Positions 57,159-64,000 of a DNA stretch of 64,000 nt are shown here, piece after piece. This DNA comes from Planotetraspora silvatica (GTDB taxonomy: Bacteria > Actinomycetota > Actinomycetes > Streptosporangiales > Streptosporangiaceae), in assembly GCF_016863315.1 (NCBI RefSeq), contig NZ_BOOQ01000009.1, forward strand, positions 282,316-346,315, written 5' to 3'. The first letter of the stretch is position 1. Every line of letters begins with the position of its first letter. The position numbers and the translations under genes are program-made. The notes below the pieces were generated by a model. The model made no database searches. It was given only the letters and a program-made list of their open reading frames with translations, and was not told the DNA's origin.

Positions 57159-58873
57159 CGAGCATCGTCCGCACCCGCTACACCGAGGCGAACCCCGGGC
57201 TCGGCGACGGGGCCGACCCGGTCACCACGGAGATCATCCGCCAGGGGCTGAACGCCGCCGCCGAGCAGATGAAGCAGTCGCTGATCCGCACCGCGTTCTC
57301 ACCGATCATCTACGAGGCGCTGGACTTCGCCGTCGCGTTCTACGACGTCGACCTGTGCATGCTCGCCCAGGCGCCCACGCTGCCCGCGTTCATGGGCACG
57401 CTGGGGTTCTGCGTGCAGGAGGCGGTGGAGGGCGTCGGCGGGGCGGGTGCCCTGTGCCCCGGCGACGTGATCCTCTACAACGACCCCTACGGGACCGGCT
57501 CGCACCCGCAGGACGCCGCGATGGTCGCGCCGATCTTCACCGGCGAGGGGGACGTCCTCGTCGGCTACGCCGTGATCAAGGCGCACTGGCTCGACATCGG
57601 CGGCAAGGATCCCTACTGCACCGACACGGTCGACGTGCACCAGGAAGGCACCATCTTCCCCGGGGTCAAGCTCTACGACGCGGGGCGGCTGGTGAGCGAC
57701 GTCTACCGGATGATCCTGGCCAACAGCAGGATGCCGGAGATGGTCATCGGGGACATCAACGCCATGGTCGCCGGGGCCAGGACGGGAGCCGAGGCGCTCG
57801 GCGCGCTGGTGCGGCGCTACGGCCTGGACACCTTCCGCCGTTCCGTGGCCCGCATGTACGCCCACGGCGAGGCACTGGTGCGCGGCTGGTTCGAGCGGCT
57901 GCCCGACGGCGTCTACACGGCCGAGAGCGTGATCGACTCCGACGGCGTGAACGGTCTGCCGATCCCCTTCGGCGTCGAGGTCGCGATCAGCGGGTCGTCG
58001 GTGACCGTCGACCTCACGAACTGCCCCGACCAGGTGGGCGGCCCGGTCAACTGCCCGCTCCCCTCGACGGTGGCGGCCGTCCGGATCGCCGTGGCCTTCC
58101 TCGCGGGTTCGGGCGAGCAGCCCAACGAGGGGCACTTCCGGCCGCTCGAGCTGATCACCAGGCGCGGGTCGCTCTTCCATCCCGTACGGCCGGCCCCCTG
58201 CTTCATGTACGGGATCCCGTCCGACCACGCCATCGAGCTCATCATCCGCGCGCTCGCCGAGGCCGTGCCCGATTCCGTGCCGGCGGCGAGCGGGGGCGAC
58301 ATCAACGCCCTGGTGTGGTGGGGGAACAGGGAGGCGACCGGCGAGCCCTGGGCCGACGGAGCGCCGCACCCGGTCGGGCAGGGCGCGTCTCCCACTGCGG
58401 ACGGCGCCAGCGCGCTGATGTACATCTCCGAGTCGGCCACCCGTCTGACGCCCGCCGAGATCTGGGAGGCCCGCAACCCCTGGCGCATCGAGCGCCTCGC
58501 CCTGGCCGAGGACTCGGGCGGCGCCGGAACGTACCGAGGCGGGCTCGGGCTCGACCTTTCCTTCCGCGTGCTCGAGGACCAGTACCTCACCGCCGGTCTG
58601 GCCAGGACCGCGCTGGAGCCCTGGGGCCTGTCCGGCGGTCTGGCCGGGCGGCCCAACCGGCTCACGGTCGAGTACTCCGACGGGCGCGAGGAGGAGTTCT
58701 CACTGAAGACGCGGATCTTCCTGCCCAAGGACGCGGTCGTCCACCTGCGCACCGGATCGGGCGGCGGGTACGGCCCGCCGTCCGAGCGCGACCCCCGGGC
58801 CGTCCAGGCGGATCTGCGGGAGGGCTACATCACCGCCGAGCACGCGAGGCGGTACTACCCCCACGCGTTCTAG
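57155..58873 (+). CDS. hydantoinase/5-oxoprolinase subunit B
   Basis: 572 residues, ATGA overlap with subunit A. HyuB family: DPVTTEIIRQGLNAAAEQMKQSLIRTAFSPIIYEALDFAVAFYD, DVILYNDPYGTGSHPQDAAMVAPIF, HWLDIGGKDPYCTDTVDVHQEGTIFPGVKLYDAG, NAMVAGARTGAEALGALVRRYG, TVDLTNCPDQVGGPVNCPLPSTVAAVR, and the C-terminal GSGGGYGPPSERDP typical of the family. A and B together would hydrolyse a hydantoin or 5-oxoproline-like lactam with ATP. The 51-bp gap after it separates it from the convergent conservon genes. Confidence 0.92.
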   Translation: MTSIVRTRYTEANPGLGDGADPVTTEIIRQGLNAAAEQMKQSLIRTAFSPIIYEALDFAVAFYDVDLCMLAQAPTLPAFMGTLGFCVQEAVEGVGGAGALCPGDVILYNDPYGTGSHPQDAAMVAPIFTGEGDVLVGYAVIKAHWLDIGGKDPYCTDTVDVHQEGTIFPGVKLYDAGRLVSDVYRMILANSRMPEMVIGDINAMVAGARTGAEALGALVRRYGLDTFRRSVARMYAHGEALVRGWFERLPDGVYTAESVIDSDGVNGLPIPFGVEVAISGSSVTVDLTNCPDQVGGPVNCPLPSTVAAVRIAVAFLAGSGEQPNEGHFRPLELITRRGSLFHPVRPAPCFMYGIPSDHAIELIIRALAEAVPDSVPAASGGDINALVWWGNREATGEPWADGAPHPVGQGASPTADGASALMYISESATRLTPAEIWEARNPWRIERLALAEDSGGAGTYRGGLGLDLSFRVLEDQYLTAGLARTALEPWGLSGGLAGRPNRLTVEYSDGREEEFSLKTRIFLPKDAVVHLRTGSGGGYGPPSERDPRAVQADLREGYITAEHARRYYPHAF

Positions 58874-58924
58874 ACGCGTTCAGGGGCTGCGCGGCCATCT
58901 GGCTCAGGACTGGATCAGTCTGGA

Positions 58925-59296
58925 TCAGAGGGCGCGCAGCCCGCTGATCACCTCGGTCAGAATGCTCGCGCTCGGCAGTTGGGACACGCTCGCGGGCGGG
59001 CGCACCTGCACCAGCCCCTGCTCGTGGAGGTCGCCCACCAGCACGCGCACGACGCCCAGCGGAAGGTCGATCGCCGCGGCGATGTCCGCCAGGGGAGTCG
59101 CCCGCGCACAGAGGCTGAGGATCATCCACTGTTCCGGGTTGAGGCTGACCGGCGTGGGCCCACCTGTGGCGGTCACGATGGCCACCAGGTCGATCGCCTT
59201 GTTCGCGGGCAGCACCCGCCCGCGGGTCAGCGCGTAGGCCGGGACGACCGGCCCTGCCTCCTCGTCCAGCCACTGGTCGTGGGTGCGCTCGGTCAT
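58925..59296 (-). CDS. DUF742 conservon protein (CvnC-type)
   Basis: 123 residues, ATGA overlap with the sensor gene. DUF742 winged-helix-like domain: VVPAYALTRGRVLPANKAIDLVAIV, LNPEQWMILSLCARATPLADIAAAIDLPLGVVRVLVGDLHEQGLVQVRPP. In conservons (cvnA-B-C-D) this protein links a membrane sensor to a small GTPase, a G-protein-coupled-receptor-like module of actinobacteria. Here the roadblock (CvnB) and GTPase (CvnD) genes are missing from both sides, so the unit is incomplete or works with partners encoded elsewhere. Confidence 0.88.
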   Translation of the reverse strand: MTERTHDQWLDEEAGPVVPAYALTRGRVLPANKAIDLVAIVTATGGPTPVSLNPEQWMILSLCARATPLADIAAAIDLPLGVVRVLVGDLHEQGLVQVRPPASVSQLPSASILTEVISGLRAL

Positions 59297-61302
59297 GACC
59301 TCTCCTCGCCGGGCTCCTGGTTGTCTTGGGTTCCCCGGCTCAGCGAGGCAAGAATGATGTCCTCCGGTGTGACCTCGTCCGTCGCCAGGCGCGCGAGATC
59401 GGGATCCTTCGGAGAGTCGATGAGCACCGTGGGGAGGAGCACGATCGCGGTCGTCCCGCCGTACGGCGAGGGCCGTAGCGTCACGGAGATCTCGCGACGT
59501 GCGGCGAGTCTGGAGACCACGAACAGGCCCATCCGGTCGGTGTCGGCGAGATCGAACTCCGGCGGGTTCGCCAGGCGCTCGTTGAGCTCGGCCAGCCGCT
59601 CGGGGGTCATGCCCAGGCCGCGATCCTCGATCTCGACCACGAAGCCGTTGCCCACGAGTTCTCCGCGCACCGAGACCGACGTGTGTGGCGGCGAGAAGAT
59701 CGTCGCGTTCTCGATCAGCTCGGCGATGAGGTGGATGGCGTCGGCGACGGCCGTGCCGTCCAGCCGGTGCTCCTCCATCGGGAACACGGTCACCCGTGCG
59801 TAGTCCTCGACCTCGGCGGCCGCGCCGCGTACGACGTCGTACAGGGGGACCGGCTTGCGCCAGGCCCGGCCCGGCACCGAGCCGGACAAGATGATCAGGC
59901 CTTCGGCGTGGCGGCGCATTCGAGTCGTCAGGTGGTCGAGGCGGAACAGGTCCTCGAGGGTCTCCGGCTCGGTCGTACGGCGCTGCATGCCGTCGAGTTG
60001 CGTGCGCTGCCGGTGCAGCAGGGTCTGGCTGCGCCTGGCGAGGTTGAGGAAGACCTGACCGACGCCCCTTTGGAGCTTGGCCTGCCCGACCGCGGCCTCG
60101 ACGGCGGTCTGCTGCACGGTCGAGAAGGCGTGGCCGACGTCCTGGATCTCCGCGGTCTCGCCGATGGCCGGCATCGGCGGAGCCTCGGTGGCGATGTCGA
60201 CGTCCTCGCCCTTCTTGAGCTTGTCCAGCACGCGCGGCAGCCGCACGTTGGCGAGGTCGAGCGCGGCCTGCCTCAGGGTGGCCAGTTCACGCGCGATGCG
60301 GGAGCCGAGGCGCATCGAGATGAGGATCGAGGCGAGCACCGCGAGCAGTCCGGCGCCACCGGCGACGACGGCCCGGGTGAGGATCGAGTCGGCGATGGGT
60401 GCCGCACGCTCGGTCAGCTTGGTGCCGGCGTCCGTCTGGGCCTGCTGGAACGACGCGGCGATGTCGTCGGAGGTGGACTGCCAGACCTGTTCCGTCCGGG
60501 CGGTGAGCGCACCTCCGGCGATGATCTTCTCTTCCTGCAGCCGGAGCCGCTGGTAGAGCGGAGTCGTGATCAGGTTGACGTTCATCTGCCGCAGGCCCTC
60601 GTCCAGCTCGGGGAGCGCCTGGTCGATGAGGAACCGCCGGTTGCCGACGAGCTGCGTGAAGAGCTTGCGCTCCTCGTCGGTCATCGTGCCGGAGGCCGAG
60701 GCCGCGGAGGCGATCGCCTGCTCGCGGGTCAGCAGCTCCTTGGAGTAGCCGAGGGAGATGACCACGCGGGACTGCTGGTAGATCGGGATGTCGTCGATCA
60801 GCGCCAGGCTGTAGTGCATCCGGTAGATCGAGTCGGAGACGAGGTTGTAGGTCTCGATCGCGCGCAGGCGGTCCGACAGGCCCTCGTCGATCTCCGCCCG
60901 GATCTCGTCCAGCTGGCCCAGGCCGCCCAGCATCTCGTCCACCTGGGAGCGCATGGCCGGAGTGGTCGCGGAGCGCGAGGAGTCGGAGAGCGCCAACCGC
61001 CGGACGGAGTCGCGGGCGGTGTTGGTGCGCAGCCGCTGCGCCTCCATCTCGGAGCGGCCCGAGCGGCTCGCCGACCCGAGGTAGCGCGCGGAGTCGAGGC
61101 GTTCCCGCTGGAGCTCGACGATCAGCTTGTCGGCGGGCTGGCGGAGCGTGGACCACAGGGTGTTGTAGGTCCTCAAGCGGAGACTGTCGCCGATGGTCAC
61201 ACCGGCCGTGACCGCCCACAGGGCTACCAGCGAGAGGAGCGGCACCACGAGCAGGCCGATAAGCCTGAACTTGATCGACCGGTCACGCCTACGGGGACTC
61301 AT
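59293..61302 (-). CDS. conservon sensor histidine-kinase-like protein with NIT domain (CvnA-type)
   Basis: 669 residues from the ATG at 61302. Two membrane helices (about 14-38 and 330-352) flank a periplasmic nitrate/nitrite-sensing (NIT)-type helical domain with ELQRERLDSARYLG and repeated Arg/Gln motifs; a HAMP-like segment follows. The C-terminal HATPase_c domain has LIAELIENATIFSPP (N-box), EDRGLGMTPERL (G1), DRMGLFVVSRLAARREISVTLRPSPYGGTTAIVLLP (G2), but no phospho-acceptor His of the HisKA type is evident, as expected for CvnA. Divergent from the orphan substrate-binding protein gene, which shares the intervening ~180 bp. Confidence 0.9.
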   Translation of the reverse strand: MSPRRRDRSIKFRLIGLLVVPLLSLVALWAVTAGVTIGDSLRLRTYNTLWSTLRQPADKLIVELQRERLDSARYLGSASRSGRSEMEAQRLRTNTARDSVRRLALSDSSRSATTPAMRSQVDEMLGGLGQLDEIRAEIDEGLSDRLRAIETYNLVSDSIYRMHYSLALIDDIPIYQQSRVVISLGYSKELLTREQAIASAASASGTMTDEERKLFTQLVGNRRFLIDQALPELDEGLRQMNVNLITTPLYQRLRLQEEKIIAGGALTARTEQVWQSTSDDIAASFQQAQTDAGTKLTERAAPIADSILTRAVVAGGAGLLAVLASILISMRLGSRIARELATLRQAALDLANVRLPRVLDKLKKGEDVDIATEAPPMPAIGETAEIQDVGHAFSTVQQTAVEAAVGQAKLQRGVGQVFLNLARRSQTLLHRQRTQLDGMQRRTTEPETLEDLFRLDHLTTRMRRHAEGLIILSGSVPGRAWRKPVPLYDVVRGAAAEVEDYARVTVFPMEEHRLDGTAVADAIHLIAELIENATIFSPPHTSVSVRGELVGNGFVVEIEDRGLGMTPERLAELNERLANPPEFDLADTDRMGLFVVSRLAARREISVTLRPSPYGGTTAIVLLPTVLIDSPKDPDLARLATDEVTPEDIILASLSRGTQDNQEPGEERS

Positions 61303-61485
61303 GGCACCTCGTCCCAATGGGGATGATGAGCTTCCGCTGAACTCTTGTGAGACAGGGAGAGAGGTTAGCAGCGCTATGTTTCAAATGAGAGTTCTGCGTT
61401 GAGATATCGGGAAATATCGTTTTGAATCGTGATCATGCGGTAGTTTCGATCATGGTAGCTCATGGTGGAAAGGACCTCACGCCGC

Positions 61486-63081
61486 ATGCGCCGTCTGCTC
61501 GTCCTAGGTCTCGTGGCCGCCCTGGCCCTGACCGGCTGCGGTGGGGGTTCGGTGGCCGAGACCACCGCCGGAACCACCACCAGTCCCAAGGACTCGAACT
61601 TCGTCTACGTATCGAACCTGGACGTCATCACCGACTGGGATCCCGCGACCTCGTACTCCAACGAGGTGATCGCGATGCAGAACATCTACGACTCGCTGAC
61701 GGTCTACAACCCGGTCACGAAGCGCGCGGGAGCGCGTCTCGCGACCAGGTGGACGTCGTCGTCGGACGGTAAGACCTGGACGTTCACGCTGCGCGACGGC
61801 GTGACGTTCCACAGCGGCAGGCCGCTGGACGCCACCGCGGTGAAGGCGTCGATCGAGAGGACCAAGCGGCTCGCGGGTCCCGCGGCCTACATCTGGGACT
61901 GCGTCGAGAACATCACGGTCAAGGACCCGCTCACGGTCGAGTTCACGCTCAAGTACCCGGCTCCGCTGGACCTGATCGCCTCGGCCGACTACTCCGCCTA
62001 CATCTACGACACCGCGGCCGCCGGCTCGGGCGACCTCACGAAGTGGTTCCAGCAGGGCAAGGACGCCGGCTCGGGGCCGTACTCGGTCGCGGCCTGGAAG
62101 AAGGGCCAGAGTTCGGAACTCACGTTGCGCGCCTACGACGGATACTGGGGCGGCTGGGACGGCGCTCACTACAAGAACGTCGAATTCCGCGTGACGCCCA
62201 ACCTCAACGCGGCGTGGCAGCAGTTGCTCCGCGGCGAGGTGAGCTACGTGCAGCGGCTCAACCCCGCCCTCTACCGCAAGGCCGACATGACGGCCGGGGT
62301 GCGCACGCTGCAGGTCCCCTCGTTCCAGAACATGCTCGTGCTCTTCAACTCCGAGTCGGGACCCCTCAAGGACATACGGCTCCGCCGCGCGATGCAGAAG
62401 GCCATCGACTACGACGGTCTGATCAAGGCGCTCAAGGGTGCGGGGGCGAAGGCGAACGGGCTGGTGCCCGAAGGCCTGCTCGGCCATTCGAGCAAGATCG
62501 CTCCGCAGCAGGACATCCCCGGAGCGACCACGCTGCTCCAGCAGGCGGGTTACGGCCCCGGCGGCAAGCAACTCGAGCTGACGCTCACCTACGCCGAGGG
62601 CGACGACGACGAGCAGGTGCTCGTCGACCAGCTCACCCAGACGCTGAGTCAGCTCAACGTGAAGGTGAACGCCTTGGCGATGCAGTGGAACGCCCAGTGG
62701 GACCAGGGCAAGTCGAAGGATCCGACCAAGCGCCAGGACATCTTCGTCATGTACTGGTGGCCGGACTACGCGGACGCCTATTCGTGGTTCCTCAACGTCT
62801 TCCACAGTGGCGATCCGGTGTCCTTCAACCTCACCTACATGAAGAGCAAGGCCCTGGACGGCCAGATCGACAAGCTGCCGTCACTCGTGGCCACGGACCG
62901 CTCCGCCGCGGAGAAGGCGTATCTCAATCTCCAGCGGACGCTCATCGACGAGAACGCGGTCGTCGCTGTCCCCTGGGTGTCTAACTACCAGCGCGCGTAT
63001 CTCGGCAACGTCCAGGGATACACGGACAACCCCGCGTATCCCAACGTGGTGTTCGTGCACGACCTCATCCCTGGCGGATGA
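61486..63081 (+). CDS. orphan family-5 substrate-binding lipoprotein
   Basis: 531 residues from the ATG at 61486 (AAAGGA upstream; ATG 61462 has none). Lipobox LALTGC (Cys18). Clearly a paralogue of the binding protein at 48454: the blocks NLDVITDWDPATSYSNEVIAMQNIYDSL, DAGSGPYSVAAW, YDGYWGGWDGAHYKN, NMLVLFNSESGPLKD, QWNAQWDQGKSKD-x-TKRQDI and DNPAYPNVVFVHDL recur almost unchanged, in the same order. No permease or ATPase follows. It could feed the importer of the hydantoinase island or act as the ligand-binding partner of the adjacent conservon sensor (inference). The upstream gap has a near-repeat ATCATG...GGTAG. Confidence 0.9.
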   Translation: MRRLLVLGLVAALALTGCGGGSVAETTAGTTTSPKDSNFVYVSNLDVITDWDPATSYSNEVIAMQNIYDSLTVYNPVTKRAGARLATRWTSSSDGKTWTFTLRDGVTFHSGRPLDATAVKASIERTKRLAGPAAYIWDCVENITVKDPLTVEFTLKYPAPLDLIASADYSAYIYDTAAAGSGDLTKWFQQGKDAGSGPYSVAAWKKGQSSELTLRAYDGYWGGWDGAHYKNVEFRVTPNLNAAWQQLLRGEVSYVQRLNPALYRKADMTAGVRTLQVPSFQNMLVLFNSESGPLKDIRLRRAMQKAIDYDGLIKALKGAGAKANGLVPEGLLGHSSKIAPQQDIPGATTLLQQAGYGPGGKQLELTLTYAEGDDDEQVLVDQLTQTLSQLNVKVNALAMQWNAQWDQGKSKDPTKRQDIFVMYWWPDYADAYSWFLNVFHSGDPVSFNLTYMKSKALDGQIDKLPSLVATDRSAAEKAYLNLQRTLIDENAVVAVPWVSNYQRAYLGNVQGYTDNPAYPNVVFVHDLIPGG

Positions 63082-63101
63082 TCCGGCGCATCCCCGTGTG
63101 A

Positions 63102-63122
63102 ACGGGGCCGGACCGGCCCCGT
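63102..63122. terminator. bidirectional terminator
   Basis: ACGGGGCCGG-A-CCGGCCCCGT, a 10-bp inverted repeat 20 bp after the orphan binding-protein gene and before the end of the convergent minus-strand gene; no T-tract. Confidence 0.6.
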
Positions 63123-63151
63123 CGTCCCCCGTCGCGGCTCTGCGGGCCTTG

Positions 63152-63556
63152 TCAGCCCCGGAGCCTGCGGGGGGTGCCCACGCAACGACCGCCGAAGCGG
63201 ATCGGGACCGGGCGCCGGGGCGCGGGCGCCGGCTCGCCCAGGTGGGCCAGCAGCGTCTGTGCGGTGCGCGCGTCGGAGAGGATGCGCTCGATCTGCTCGC
63301 CGGACGGCATCTGCCCGTGCTTGCCGAGCTCGTGCTCCAGGAACGTCATCGGCGACGCGTCGCCGGCCATCTCCGCGGCCACGGTCGCGCGGGCGGCGGT
63401 GAGCAACCCCAAGTAGTAGGTACGCAGAATCGACTCGCGCATGCGGGCCTGCTCGAGGTCGTCGAGCAACTCCCGGGCGATGTCGAGTAGACCGCCCGAC
63501 CGGGGGTCCTCGGCCGCGATGTGTGCGCGAATGTCGTCGAACTCCGACCGCGTCAT
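63152..63556 (-). CDS. hypothetical protein
   Basis: 134 residues from the ATG at 63556 (an ATG at 63571 would add five). No domain recognised. The N-terminal ~100 residues look all-helical (DDIRAHIAAEDPRSGGLLDIARELLDDLEQARMRESILRTYYLGLLTAARATVAAEMAG, SGEQIERILSDARTAQTLLAHLG); the tail is Pro/Arg-rich and ends GGRCVGTPRRLRG. No signal peptide or membrane helix. No coding neighbour on its strand in the window. Codon use is consistent with a real gene. Confidence 0.6.
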   Translation of the reverse strand: MTRSEFDDIRAHIAAEDPRSGGLLDIARELLDDLEQARMRESILRTYYLGLLTAARATVAAEMAGDASPMTFLEHELGKHGQMPSGEQIERILSDARTAQTLLAHLGEPAPAPRRPVPIRFGGRCVGTPRRLRG

Positions 63557-64000
63557 GATGGCCACCTCCACCGGCGGGAGCAGAGGCGGCTTGGCTGCCG
63601 CCGAGTGAAGACTCCCGCATCATGTTCGTAACGTGAGGCGATTGCGGGCGACTTGACATCCGGTTGCGCGGGGGCTGTGACTTCGCTTCGGGACGTTGTC
63701 CTGTCAAGCGAAACCGCTGCTGAGGACACCTCACCCCTCATGCCCGTCCCTCTCCCCGACCCGTTGTGCGTCGCCGGCGCGCTCGCCGTCGCGCTACTTA
63801 GATGCTTGAACGAACGATCCGGTTGTCCCTGGACGCCCGCGTCTTTGAAAGGACATTCCGGGACGCCCCGAAGAGGGGCCCGCGGCACCTGTGACGCGAG
63901 CTCGCCGGTAGCGGGTGCGACGCTTGAGTGATCGTGGCCGGCTCGGGGACGGCATCCCAATGCGGATGGGTGCTCTCCTTTCGGATCAAGGCGGTCTCAA
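63557..64000. other. gene-free end of the window
   Basis: 444 bp with no supported gene. Short frames here lack ribosome sites and family resemblance. A TTGACA (63651-63656, plus strand) is present without a convincing -10 at the right spacing. A gene beyond the right edge may begin just outside the window. Confidence 0.5.

Overview
This window is high-GC DNA from an actinobacterium. It looks like a member of the Streptosporangiales or a close relative: there are many GTG starts, an adnA-adnB / nudC / mycoredoxin / uvrD2 / whiB7 gene neighbourhood like that known from mycobacteria, WhiB and conservon-type proteins, mycosin proteases, MoeZ, and an initiator tRNA whose CCA end is not encoded. 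The assignment rests on gene content and codon style; no database search was possible.

Layout. 1-692: 3' end of a Ku gene. 931-4670: five tandem minus-strand genes for small secreted proteins of an unrecognised family. Three of them carry the same ~210-220 nt promoter and leader module, with a conserved direct repeat and conserved hairpins. This is the best candidate for an undescribed system here. 4817-7881: alpha/beta hydrolase, moeZ, and a regulator/membrane-protein pair under a palindromic operator. 8041-12067: a duplicated two-gene unit (membrane protein plus mycosin). The second mycosin has lost every catalytic residue. 12147-19595: a small conserved gene, an alkyltransferase-like protein and the AdnAB helicase-nuclease. 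19584-20279: Uma2 endonuclease-like protein. 20455-26260: a siderophore locus (ATP-grasp, two IucA/IucC synthetases, PLP decarboxylase) behind an IdeR/DmdR-type iron box; its enzyme set resembles vibrioferrin biosynthesis minus the exporter. 26354-32698: nudC, mycoredoxin, membrane-anchored hydrolase, uvrD2, tesB and whiB7. whiB7 has a WhiB7-type promoter, a 96-codon upstream ORF and a terminator/antiterminator pair. 32820-45696: housekeeping genes (ABC1 kinase, ThiF-like, YgjP-like protease, EEP phosphatase, Nudix, zinc metalloprotease, epimerase, moaE, PDZ/Lon-like protease, UPF0182) and tRNA-fMet. 45721-58873: a catabolic island with DUF917, two hydantoinase/oxoprolinase A subunits, one B subunit, a complete family-5 ABC importer and a PucR regulator. 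58925-63556: an incomplete conservon (sensor kinase plus DUF742 only) divergent from an orphan paralogue of the island's substrate-binding protein, and a small unknown gene.

How it works together. The centre of the window is a DNA-repair and stress-response block (Ku, ATL, AdnAB, UvrD2, mycoredoxin, NudC, WhiB7). The siderophore genes are inserted within it and would be turned on by iron starvation. The hydantoinase island looks like an import-and-hydrolyse pathway for a cyclic amide or peptide-derived substrate under local PucR control. Two intergenic patches (12856-12985 and 23258-23390) carry the same GTGCATGATCACG repeat family and are not explained by any gene.
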